From Planctomycetales bacterium (GTDB lineage Bacteria > Planctomycetota > Planctomycetia > Pirellulales > Thermoguttaceae), in the NCBI GenBank assembly GCA_007122045.1, contig SKJM01000275.1, positions 1 through 6,410 on the forward strand: a stretch of 6,410 bases of DNA, written 5' to 3'. The first letter of the stretch is position 1. Each line of letters begins with the position of its first letter. The notes under the pieces are model-generated. The model saw only the letters and a program-made list of their open reading frames with translations. It did no database searches and was not told the DNA's origin. Below, piece after piece: positions 1-6,073 of the stretch. A program made the translations under genes and the position numbers.

Positions 1-130
1 AATCGGGACGTAAGGTTGTCCACCAGGGGCCCCCGCTTACGGTATCGCTAATGTACCATGTTTCCGGCCAATCCATCCGGCCGGGCCTGATTGCCCCCAA
101 TTCGAGTGGCTGAAACAGAAACACGACGAA
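1..130. other. Intergenic leader with a short inverted repeat, no gene seen
   Basis: No coding frame here has features of a protein. CGTAAG at 9-14 is repeated inverted as CTTACG at 36-41, and GGGGCCCC at 27-34 between them is self-complementary. This could be the edge of an intergenic repeat or a terminator for a gene left of the window. There is no T-run on either side to support a terminator, and I found no convincing promoter for the DUF1559 gene. Confidence 0.35.
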
Positions 131-1207
131 ATGTTCCGAGCACGAAAAATGCCATTCCTGTGTTCTCTCCCCCCTGTGGCGGTGCCTGCCGTGAAATGTG
201 AAACCTGCCGACATTCTGCCCCTTCGCACCGACCCGTCGCCGAGACGCCCCCCCCAGCGAGTCCGGCGTCGCCCCACGGTTTTACCCTGGTCGAGTTGCT
301 GGTGGTGATTGCCATCATCGGCATCCTGATTGCCCTGCTGCTTCCGGCGGTCCAGGCGGCCCGCGAAGCGGCGCGCCGTACGCAGTGCACGAACAACCTG
401 CGGCAGCTCGGGCTGGCAGCCCACAATCACCACACGGCACTGCGGCACTTTCCCCCCGGATTCTTGGCGGTCGACCACCACGGCGAGATGGCCGGCGGTT
501 GGGCCTGGGGCGTGTTCCTGATGCCGTTCATCGAACAGAGCCCGCTGAAGGACAGCCTTAGTGCCAGCCGGTATACCCTCTCGCAGGTGATTGAAGACCC
601 CGCCCTGCTGCCCATGCTGCAAATGAACCTGGCAGTGTTCAACTGCCCCACGTCGCCCATGGAACCGCTCCGCGAGTTTCGTGGGCCGGGGTCCCAGATG
701 GTGGCCACGTCGAACTACACGTGCAGCCGGGGGTTCTTCAACTACCGGGGCGCCACGCACTTGGCCAAGCGGAACAACGGCGTCTTCTACGCGGAAAGCA
801 ACACGCGCATTCGCGACATCACCGACGGCACGAGCAATACCATCGCCCTGGGCGAGCGGACGGTGCTGCCGGAATACGCGAATGATCCAAGGCGATGGCC
901 TTCGTGGTGTGGGCCCGGCGGATTGGGGATCGGCAGCACCGTCAGTTCCACGGTATCGGTCGAGTTGAACCATCCGACGAATATCCACGCCTTCAGCAGC
1001 CATCATTCCGGCGGCGCCAATTTCTGCTTCGCCGACGGTTCGGTGCGGTTCATCTCCGACTCGGTCGAATCGGCCACCGGCAGCGTCGACAGCGGATGCA
1101 ACGGGAATCACTCCGATTTTGTCCAGGCGGCCTCGCAAGGGCTCGTGGGCGTGTACCAGTTGCTCGGCGTGAAGAACGACGGTCAACCGATCACCGATTT
1201 GCCCTAA
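131..1207 (+). CDS. DUF1559 protein with prepilin-type N-terminal methylation/cleavage motif
   Basis: This is a 358-residue pseudopilin-like protein of the DUF1559 (SBP_bac_10-type) family, which is present in many copies in planctomycete genomes; its exact role is unknown. A type IV prepilin motif is visible: G50-F51 is the expected peptidase cut, E55 is the conserved +5 glutamate, and a hydrophobic helix runs over about 52-73. The family's NNLRQLGLAAHNHH stretch follows at 88-101. Further family marks are NGVFY at 216-220, DGTSNT at 232-237, and the H-X9-DG motif (H292, D302-G303) near the C-terminus. The protein is probably anchored outside the cytoplasmic membrane by the N-terminal helix. 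The length is normal for the family. The start is uncertain: ATG 131 has no good Shine-Dalgarno, and ATG 149 or GTG 191 would shorten an unusually long leader (49 residues before the cut). The family call is firm; the start is not. Confidence 0.93.
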   Translation: MFRARKMPFLCSLPPVAVPAVKCETCRHSAPSHRPVAETPPPASPASPHGFTLVELLVVIAIIGILIALLLPAVQAAREAARRTQCTNNLRQLGLAAHNHHTALRHFPPGFLAVDHHGEMAGGWAWGVFLMPFIEQSPLKDSLSASRYTLSQVIEDPALLPMLQMNLAVFNCPTSPMEPLREFRGPGSQMVATSNYTCSRGFFNYRGATHLAKRNNGVFYAESNTRIRDITDGTSNTIALGERTVLPEYANDPRRWPSWCGPGGLGIGSTVSSTVSVELNHPTNIHAFSSHHSGGANFCFADGSVRFISDSVESATGSVDSGCNGNHSDFVQAASQGLVGVYQLLGVKNDGQPITDLP

Positions 1208-1240
1208 GGCGACACAACACAGTAAGATACGAATTCGCGC

Positions 1241-1283
1241 CGACAGGCTGGAAGCCTATCCCACGTTTTCCGACGACAGGCTG
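1241..1283. repeat. Intergenic hairpin repeat, planctomycete-type, with a second partial copy
   Basis: Between the DUF1559 and methyltransferase genes, CGACAGGCTG occurs at 1241-1250 and again at 1274-1283, 33 bases apart. The first copy continues into GAAGCCTATCCCAC, and AGGCT (1245-1249) pairs perfectly with AGCCT (1253-1257) around GGA, giving a small five-pair hairpin. From memory, strings of this form recur between genes in many planctomycete genomes, but I cannot confirm a copy number. Function is unknown; it may be a REP-like dispersed element. Confidence 0.5.
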
Positions 1284-1326
1284 CCGCCGGGCGACTGCCT
1301 CCCGATCCCCGAACCTGGAGACTCCC

Positions 1327-2061
1327 ATGAAGAAGCACCTGGTATTTGCAACCGTTCTTTCCTGCCATCTCGCCTCGCTGCCCGGCGTGGCCGGGGCGCA
1401 GGCTTCCGGGGCGCCGCAAGGCCTTCGGGCCGAGGCCGCGCTGCCGAGCCGCCATCCGCACGTGGTCCGGGACGCGCTCAGGTTTTGCGAGCCGAAGCCG
1501 GGATTCTGGGTCGACCTGGGCGCCGGAAGGGGGCAGGTGGCCATCCCGCTGAACGAGGCGACCGGCAACCCCGTGGTCATGATCGACCCCGATGCGCCGG
1601 CGATGGCCAAGGGCCTCGAGCTGGCCCGCGAGAAGGGCCTGGCCGACCGCCTGTTCGCGATTGTGGGCGTAGCGGAAGAGCTGCCGCTGCCGGACAACTC
1701 GGTCGATCTGCTGGTCAGCCGCGGCTCGATCTTCTTCTGGGACGATGCCCCGAAGGGCCTCCGGGAAGCCTATCGCGTGTTGCGGCCGGGCGGCAAGGCG
1801 TACATCGGCGGCGGCGCCGGCAGCGGCTATCCCGACTGGGCCGCCGAAAAGTTGGTTGAAGGCCGCCGGGCCCGCCTCCAAGGCGACGACGCCCCGCGCT
1901 GGCGCCGGTTCGTCGAACTGCGCCGCCCCGAGCAGATGCGCCAGTGGGCCGAAGCCGCTGAACTTCCCAACTTCAAAGTGATGGGCCAAGGCGCCATCTC
2001 GGCCGACGACCCCGACGTGGGGCAAGGCGTGTGGGTGTTGTTCGAGAAGCCGGATGGATAG
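1327..2061 (+). CDS. Exported class I SAM-dependent methyltransferase (Methyltransf_11/25-like)
   Basis: This 244-residue protein has a Rossmann methyltransferase core. Motif I is VDLGAGRG at 62-69, which binds S-adenosylmethionine. An acidic residue after strand 2 lies in MIDPD (85-89). Motif AEELPLPDNSVDLL follows at 116-129, and the post-motif segment VLRPGG sits at 151-156. The N-terminus looks like a Sec signal: MKKH, a hydrophobic stretch over 5-22, then AGA-QA near residues 22-26 as a likely cut. A weak lipobox-like LSC at 11-13 is an alternative, but it lies very early. ATG 1327 is chosen because GGAG (1317-1320) sits six bases upstream and this start includes the signal. The acceptor substrate cannot be told. 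A secreted SAM enzyme is odd because free SAM is expected in the cytoplasm. The fold is confident, export likely, function unknown. Confidence 0.88.
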   Translation: MKKHLVFATVLSCHLASLPGVAGAQASGAPQGLRAEAALPSRHPHVVRDALRFCEPKPGFWVDLGAGRGQVAIPLNEATGNPVVMIDPDAPAMAKGLELAREKGLADRLFAIVGVAEELPLPDNSVDLLVSRGSIFFWDDAPKGLREAYRVLRPGGKAYIGGGAGSGYPDWAAEKLVEGRRARLQGDDAPRWRRFVELRRPEQMRQWAEAAELPNFKVMGQGAISADDPDVGQGVWVLFEKPDG

Positions 2062-2152
2062 CGAACAAGCACGACGTCATTCATATCATTCGGCCGTGCC
2101 AATCCCTCCCGCAGCCCAAACCGAACGGCGAGAAGGCCCGCAACGGCGCAGC

Positions 2153-2181
2153 TTGGCAAACGCCGGACTTCCGCGTAAAAT
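2153..2181 (+). promoter_or_regulatory. Sigma70-type promoter candidate for the ABC operon
   Basis: TTGGCA at 2153-2158 and TAAAAT at 2176-2181 each match the -35 and -10 consensus in five of six positions, with the ideal 17-base spacing. Transcription would start near 2188, leaving a leader of about 60 bases before the first permease. That leader holds a six-pair hairpin (CGGTTC at 2208-2213 with GAACCG at 2218-2223). The match is good against a GC-rich background, but planctomycete promoters are poorly characterised. Confidence 0.55.
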
Positions 2182-2247
2182 AGAAGTGCGGATGGCCGGG
2201 AAACCAGCGGTTCCCCCGAACCGGAATCGTTCATAGAAAGAGGAGCA

Positions 2248-3549
2248 ATGCGCCTGCATAGCGTGATCGTACGCGAACTGCTTCATTATCGGTGGAACTC
2301 CGTCGCCGGGCTGGCGGCCGTCACGCTGGCCGTGGGGGCCATTGCCGCCACGGCGATGCTCCTCGGCGCCTACGAGGCCGACGCCGCCGGCGCGCTCCAT
2401 GCCAAGGAGGCCCGGTTGCAGGAGCAATTGGCCGACATGCGGGGCGACGTGGACCAGGCCATGGGCCAATTGGGGTTCAACCTCACCATCCTGCCGAAGG
2501 GGCAAGAGGTGGCCGACTGGTACGCCCAGGACGAATCGGCCCCCACCATGCCCGAAGCGGCCGTCCTGGAACTCTGGGAGGCCGGCATCGACCTGCTCCG
2601 CAACCCGGTGGGTCAGTTGCGCCGCCGGGTCACCTGGCCGGAACAGAAATGGCCGATCATGGTGTTGGGGCGCGGGGTGCCCGAGCACCCGGGCGTATCG
2701 GCACGCGGGACGGCCGGCGAGCCTTCTTCGACCCCGGACGAACCGGCCCCGCTGGCGGCGCGTTACCTCCAGCCGCCCCAACCGGGCGCCGTGACGCTGG
2801 GATACGAAATCCACAACGTGCTCCGGCTTGGCGAGGGCGAGGAAATCCGCCTGATGGACCGCACCTTCCGCGTCGATCGTCGCCTGGAGCAGGAGGGCAA
2901 TCGGGACGACATCACCGTGACCATGGCACTTGCCGACGTGCAGGAGTTGCTCGGCCAGCCCGGGCTTATTAGCGAAATCGTCGCCCAAAGCGCGCCCGCG
3001 GCGCTGGAGAACCTCGAAACACTGCGCGAGCAGGTGGCCACGGTGCTGCCCGGCGCCCAGGTCGTCCAGCGCGTGCCCGACACCCTGGCCGCGAAGCTGG
3101 CCACCGTGCACGCGCATCGGATCGAGCAGGAGCGGCTGGAACAGGAGCGGGCGGCGCAGGCCGAACTGAACCACGACCGCCGCCGGCTTGCCGGCCTGGT
3201 GAACGTCTTGGTCGTGGCCTCGTGCGGGCTGTGGGTCGGCTGGCTGGCCTGGAGCAACGTGTCGGAGCGGCGGGCGGAGATCGGCATTTGGCGGGCCTGC
3301 GGACTCCGCGCCCGCCGCCTGGCCGTCATCTTCCTCGGCCGCTGGCTCGCGCTCGGCGCGGCGGGAACGGCGGGCGGGCTGGCGGCGGCCATGCTGGCAT
3401 CGGCGACCGCCCGCGGGCTCGGACCGCTGCCACCCGGCCTGTTGGCGGCCGCCTTGGTCGTGGCGCTGGTGTTGTCTGCCTTGGCGGCATCACTGGCCGC
3501 GCTGGCCGCGACACGCGAGGACCCGGCCACGGCGCTGCGCGCCGGCTGA
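2248..3549 (+). CDS. FtsX/MacB-type ABC transporter permease, first of two paralogues
   Basis: This is a 433-residue membrane subunit of a type VII (MacB/LolCDE-like) ABC complex. Its order is one membrane helix at about 19-41, a large extracytoplasmic domain of about 270 residues (MacB_PCD-like), then helices at about 314-336, 358-386 and 396-421. The FtsX-family cytoplasmic loop is seen as SERRAEIGIWRACGLRARR (339-357), and the tail REDPATALR (423-431) is typical. A charged helix at about 281-313 precedes the second membrane helix. It shares with the 3743 gene the marks W91-Y92, M101-P102, WPEQ (130-133) and RDDIT (219-223). An Ala/Pro-rich insert over about 150-178 is mostly absent from the paralogue. 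Its only cysteines (C326, C351) are in the membrane/loop part. AGGAG at 2241-2245 supports the ATG, though spacing is short. The substrate is unknown. Confidence 0.87.
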   Translation: MRLHSVIVRELLHYRWNSVAGLAAVTLAVGAIAATAMLLGAYEADAAGALHAKEARLQEQLADMRGDVDQAMGQLGFNLTILPKGQEVADWYAQDESAPTMPEAAVLELWEAGIDLLRNPVGQLRRRVTWPEQKWPIMVLGRGVPEHPGVSARGTAGEPSSTPDEPAPLAARYLQPPQPGAVTLGYEIHNVLRLGEGEEIRLMDRTFRVDRRLEQEGNRDDITVTMALADVQELLGQPGLISEIVAQSAPAALENLETLREQVATVLPGAQVVQRVPDTLAAKLATVHAHRIEQERLEQERAAQAELNHDRRRLAGLVNVLVVASCGLWVGWLAWSNVSERRAEIGIWRACGLRARRLAVIFLGRWLALGAAGTAGGLAAAMLASATARGLGPLPPGLLAAALVVALVLSALAASLAALAATREDPATALRAG

Positions 3550-3572
3550 GCGGCACACGCCCTCGCTTGCCG

Positions 3573-3669
3573 GTAGGATGGATATTTGTACCCGTAGGAT
3601 GGATATTTGTGCCCGTAGGATGGATATTCTTGTCCGTCTTTGGGCGACGGACAAGAATGTCCAGCCTAC
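3573..3669. repeat. Three tandem 21-base units ending in a 24-base-arm hairpin
   Basis: Units begin at 3573, 3594 and 3615, each opening with the same 14 bases (GTAGGATGGATATT). The third unit continues into the left arm of a hairpin (3615-3638) that pairs with 3646-3669 across a seven-base loop. Twenty-two of 24 positions are Watson-Crick; the exceptions are an A-G mismatch and a T-G pair that could wobble in RNA. The tandem copies carry the left-arm version of both unequal positions, so they look derived from that arm. The element sits in the 193-base gap between the two permease genes. No T-run follows, so a simple terminator is unlikely. It resembles the REP/MITE-like intergenic hairpins I recall in planctomycetes. 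Confidence 0.85.
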
Positions 3670-3742
3670 GGTGTGGTGAGGTACATGATGGCATCCCGCT
3701 CGGCTCGCGGGACCGACTAGAACGTTTGGGAGAAACCAGTCC

Positions 3743-5050
3743 ATGAACATCTGGCGAATGACCTTCAAGGAAATCGCTTTCCGCAAGTCGGCCTCGGTGC
3801 TGGCCCTGACGGCCGTGGCGGTGGCGGTCGCCGCATTGGTCGGGGCCTTGATGGCGCTCGACCTGCACCGGCGGCATAGTGAACAGGTGCTGACCTCGCA
3901 CGAAGAACGGGTCGACGCCCTCATGGCGGAACTGCGCGACGAAATGCGCAAGGCCTCGCTGAAGCTCAGCTACAACCTGCTGATCGTCCCCGAGGAGCAG
4001 AACCTGCGCGACTGGTACACCGAGGGCTACGGCAGGCAGTACATGCCCGAGGAGTACGTCGACCGCCTGGCCTCCTCGAACCTGATGACGGTTCAACACC
4101 TCTTGCCCACGTTGCAGCAGCGGGTCGAGTGGCCGGAACAGGGCGGGCGGACGATCCTGCTGATCGGCACCCGCGGCTACGTACCCCACCTGCATCAAGA
4201 CCCGAAGAAGACGCTCGACCTGGGGCACATGGTCCCCGAGGGCACCGTGGTGCTCGGGTATCAGCTCCAGCAGATTCTATCCGTCGAGGAGGGCGATACC
4301 GTGCGGCTCCTGGGGCGCGAGTTCACCGTCCACCGATGCCACGAGGAGCGCGGCAGCCGCGACGACATCACGGCGTGGATTCCATTGGGCGAAGCGCAGG
4401 AGATTCTCGGCCGCGAGGAGCAGATCAACGCCATCTTGGCGCTGAAGTGCATGTCGTGCCAGGGTGTGGGACTGCACAGCGTGCGCGGCGAGGTCGGACG
4501 GGTGCTGCCCGATACGCAAGTGGTCGAGATGGGTTCGCGGGTGCTGGCCCGCTACGAATCGCGCGCCCGGGTCGGGGAGGAAGCCAAGGCCGCGTTGGAG
4601 CAGGAGCGGGAGCACCACGCGGCGATGCATGCGCGGCGCGAGGCCGCGGCGGGCGCCATGAGCCCCGCGCTGATCCTCGCCGCCGCCGGATGGCTGGCCC
4701 TTTCGGCCTTCCGCGACGTGCGGCTGCGCCGCGGCGAATTCGGCATCCTTCGGGCAATCGGCGTGCGATCGGGCCGCGTGCTGGGCATGTTCGTCTCGAA
4801 GGCCGCCGTGGTGGGGCTCGCCGGCGGCGCCCTCGGCTACGCGGCCGGCATCCTGGTTGGCGTCTACTTCGGCCGCGCCGCGGAAGGCGCGTCCCAAGTA
4901 TCCCTGACGCCCGCCGAGATGCTGCGCCCCGACTGGGCGGCGCTGGCCTTGACCGTCGCCCTGACCGTTTCCATACTGGCCACCTGGGTCCCGGCCATGC
5001 TTGCCGCGCGGACCGACCCGGCCATGATCCTGCGCGAAGGAGGACGTTGA
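3743..5050 (+). CDS. FtsX/MacB-type ABC transporter permease, second paralogue with cysteine-bearing ectodomain
   Basis: This 435-residue permease has the same plan as the 2248 gene: membrane helix about 17-39, large extracytoplasmic domain, then helices about 305-323, 350-376 and 398-421. The FtsX-type loop RRGEFGILRAIGVRSGR lies at 329-345 and the tail has RTDPAMILR (423-431). The ectodomain opens with a probable coiled coil (about 45-75) and ends in a charged helix (about 274-300). W91-Y92, MPEE (101-104), WPEQ (130-133) and RDDIT (206-210) match the paralogue. All three cysteines are extracytoplasmic: C199 in HRCH (197-200) and a CxxC at C236/C239. From memory this version looks nearer the usual form of a planctomycete/verrucomicrobial permease family. 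The start is ATG 3743, with GGGAG at 3728-3732 ten bases upstream. Its stop overlaps the ATPase start by one base. Confidence 0.88.
   Translation: MNIWRMTFKEIAFRKSASVLALTAVAVAVAALVGALMALDLHRRHSEQVLTSHEERVDALMAELRDEMRKASLKLSYNLLIVPEEQNLRDWYTEGYGRQYMPEEYVDRLASSNLMTVQHLLPTLQQRVEWPEQGGRTILLIGTRGYVPHLHQDPKKTLDLGHMVPEGTVVLGYQLQQILSVEEGDTVRLLGREFTVHRCHEERGSRDDITAWIPLGEAQEILGREEQINAILALKCMSCQGVGLHSVRGEVGRVLPDTQVVEMGSRVLARYESRARVGEEAKAALEQEREHHAAMHARREAAAGAMSPALILAAAGWLALSAFRDVRLRRGEFGILRAIGVRSGRVLGMFVSKAAVVGLAGGALGYAAGILVGVYFGRAAEGASQVSLTPAEMLRPDWAALALTVALTVSILATWVPAMLAARTDPAMILREGGR
5036..5044 (+). promoter_or_regulatory. Strong ribosome binding site fixing the ATPase start
   Basis: GAAGGAGGA contains the full AAGGAGG anti-Shine-Dalgarno complement, five to six bases before ATG 5050. 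It lies inside the last codons of the second permease, so termination and re-initiation at TGATG probably couple the two. It rejects the longer upstream frame that runs back to 4129. Confidence 0.85.
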
Positions 5051-5724
5051 TGTTGGAAGCTTCCGGTTTGACGAAACAGTTCTCCGGCCCCGACGGCACG
5101 GTCACCGCCCTGAGCGACGTGTCGCTCCGCGCCGAGCCGGGCGAGTTCCTGGCCGTGCGCGGGCCGAGCGGCTGCGGCAAGACCACGCTGATGATGATCC
5201 TCGGCGCCCTGCTGCGGCCCACCGCCGGCGAGGTGCTGCTCGATGGGGAGGACCCCTACCGGCTGGCGCCCGAGGCGCGCAGCCGCTTCCGCGCCGAACG
5301 GATCGGCTTCGTTTTCCAGGAGTTTTACCTCGTGCCGTATCTTTCGGTGCTGGAGAATATCATGGCCCCCGCGCTGGCCCGGTCCCACCCCCGCGCCGAA
5401 GCCCGCGCCCGCGAACTGATCGGCCGCTTTCAACTCGACGACCGCGCGGCCCACGTCCCCGCGGCGTTGAGCACGGGCGAGCGGCAGCGGGTGGCCCTGG
5501 CCCGCGCCCTCTTCCACGAGCCCAAACTCCTGTTGGCCGACGAGCCCACCGGCAACCTCGATCCGGAGAACGCCGAGCGGGTACTCAACGACCTGACGGC
5601 CTTTGCCGAAAGCGGCGGCACCGTGCTCATGGTCACCCACCACGCCGACGCGGCCGAGTACGCCCAACACGTGCTGGACATGGAGGCCGGAAGGCTGGCC
5701 GGCGCGGTCGAGCAGCAGCGGTGA
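5050..5724 (+). CDS. ABC transporter ATP-binding protein (MacB/LolD-like)
   Basis: This 224-residue stand-alone ATPase powers the two permeases encoded just upstream. Visible motifs are Walker A GPSGCGKTT (38-46), Q-loop Q90, signature LSTGERQRVALARAL (140-154), Walker B LLLADEP (160-166) with catalytic E165, D-loop region GNLD (168-171), and switch histidine H197. Length and the VFQEFYLVPYLSVLENI stretch (88-104) are typical of the LolD/MacB/FtsE-type group. The signature has Thr where the classical LSGGQ has the first Gly, a variant I believe is tolerated in this group. All catalytic residues are present, so it should be active. Gene order permease-permease-ATPase, with the last two overlapping, supports one complex in the cytoplasmic membrane with ATPase on the inner face. 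Confidence 0.95.
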   Translation: MLEASGLTKQFSGPDGTVTALSDVSLRAEPGEFLAVRGPSGCGKTTLMMILGALLRPTAGEVLLDGEDPYRLAPEARSRFRAERIGFVFQEFYLVPYLSVLENIMAPALARSHPRAEARARELIGRFQLDDRAAHVPAALSTGERQRVALARALFHEPKLLLADEPTGNLDPENAERVLNDLTAFAESGGTVLMVTHHADAAEYAQHVLDMEAGRLAGAVEQQR

Positions 5725-5995
5725 AGAAGTAGATTAACTCCACGGGAATGCCCTCCAAGAGTTCTTACAAGCTGACCATCCCTGCCCATGGTACCGAACC
5801 CGGGAGCGGTTTGGGTAGGAGGGGCGGTGCACCGATCGGCATACGTATCGGCCCCGGTGGGCTCCCCGAGTCCCGGCCACCCGCACCGTGCCCGTTACGT
5901 CGCGTCCCGTAAGCTGGTTCTTTGCGTGGCTCGCGAAGTCTCCGGCCGTGCCGCTCGACTCCAGGCTGGAAGTGCGGTTGCCAATGCGGGCGGCT
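5725..5995. other. Gene-poor spacer after the ABC operon
   Basis: Open frames exist on both strands (69 codons on plus from 5788; 118 codons on minus from 6090), but neither shows a ribosome binding site, domain or hydrophobic pattern, and the minus frame runs through the terminator hairpin. An eight-base palindrome ATACGTAT is at 5841-5848, flanked by CCGAT/ATCGG. No terminator for the ABC operon is visible. The stretch may be a decayed gene or intergenic repeat. Confidence 0.4.
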
Positions 5996-6033
5996 AAAAC
6001 AACGAGGGGCGGCCTTCCGCAGAAGGCCGCCCC
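5996..6033 (-). terminator. Intrinsic terminator for the minus-strand gene
   Basis: GGGGCGGCCTTC (6006-6017) and GAAGGCCGCCCC (6022-6033) form a perfect 12-pair stem with a four-base loop. On the minus strand the stem is followed by TCGTTGTTTT, a fair T-rich tract; on the plus strand it runs into Cs. It lies about 40 bases after the stop at 6074, as expected for the end of that transcript. It might also slow plus-strand transcripts leaving the ABC operon. Confidence 0.85.
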
Positions 6034-6073
6034 CCCGGAATATCGCATCGGTTGGGGAAGATGGCTCCTGAAA

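Noticed and set aside
895..2061. Long open frame extending the methyltransferase upstream to 895
   Set aside because: Its first 144 codons overlap the DUF1559 gene in another frame and cross the repeat-bearing spacer; GGAG before ATG 1327 and the signal peptide mark the real start.
2086..3174. Long minus-strand frames opposite the permeases and methyltransferase
   Set aside because: They are typical antisense shadows of GC-rich codons, rich in His/Arg/Gly with no coherent domains.
3573..3669. CRISPR array
   Set aside because: The units are directly adjacent with no unique spacers, there are only three, and no cas gene is present.
3222..3746. Plus-strand open frame across the tandem repeat
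   Set aside because: Its first part is an out-of-frame shadow of the first permease and the rest is the repeat read as peptide; no protein features.
4129..5724. Open frame extending the ATPase upstream to 4129
   Set aside because: The extra part is an Arg/Ala/Gly-rich shadow of the second permease; the perfect Shine-Dalgarno and the TGATG overlap fix the start at 5050.
1327..5724. One operon joining the methyltransferase and ABC genes
   Set aside because: The 186-base spacer holds a good promoter candidate, so a single transcript is not supported from sequence alone.
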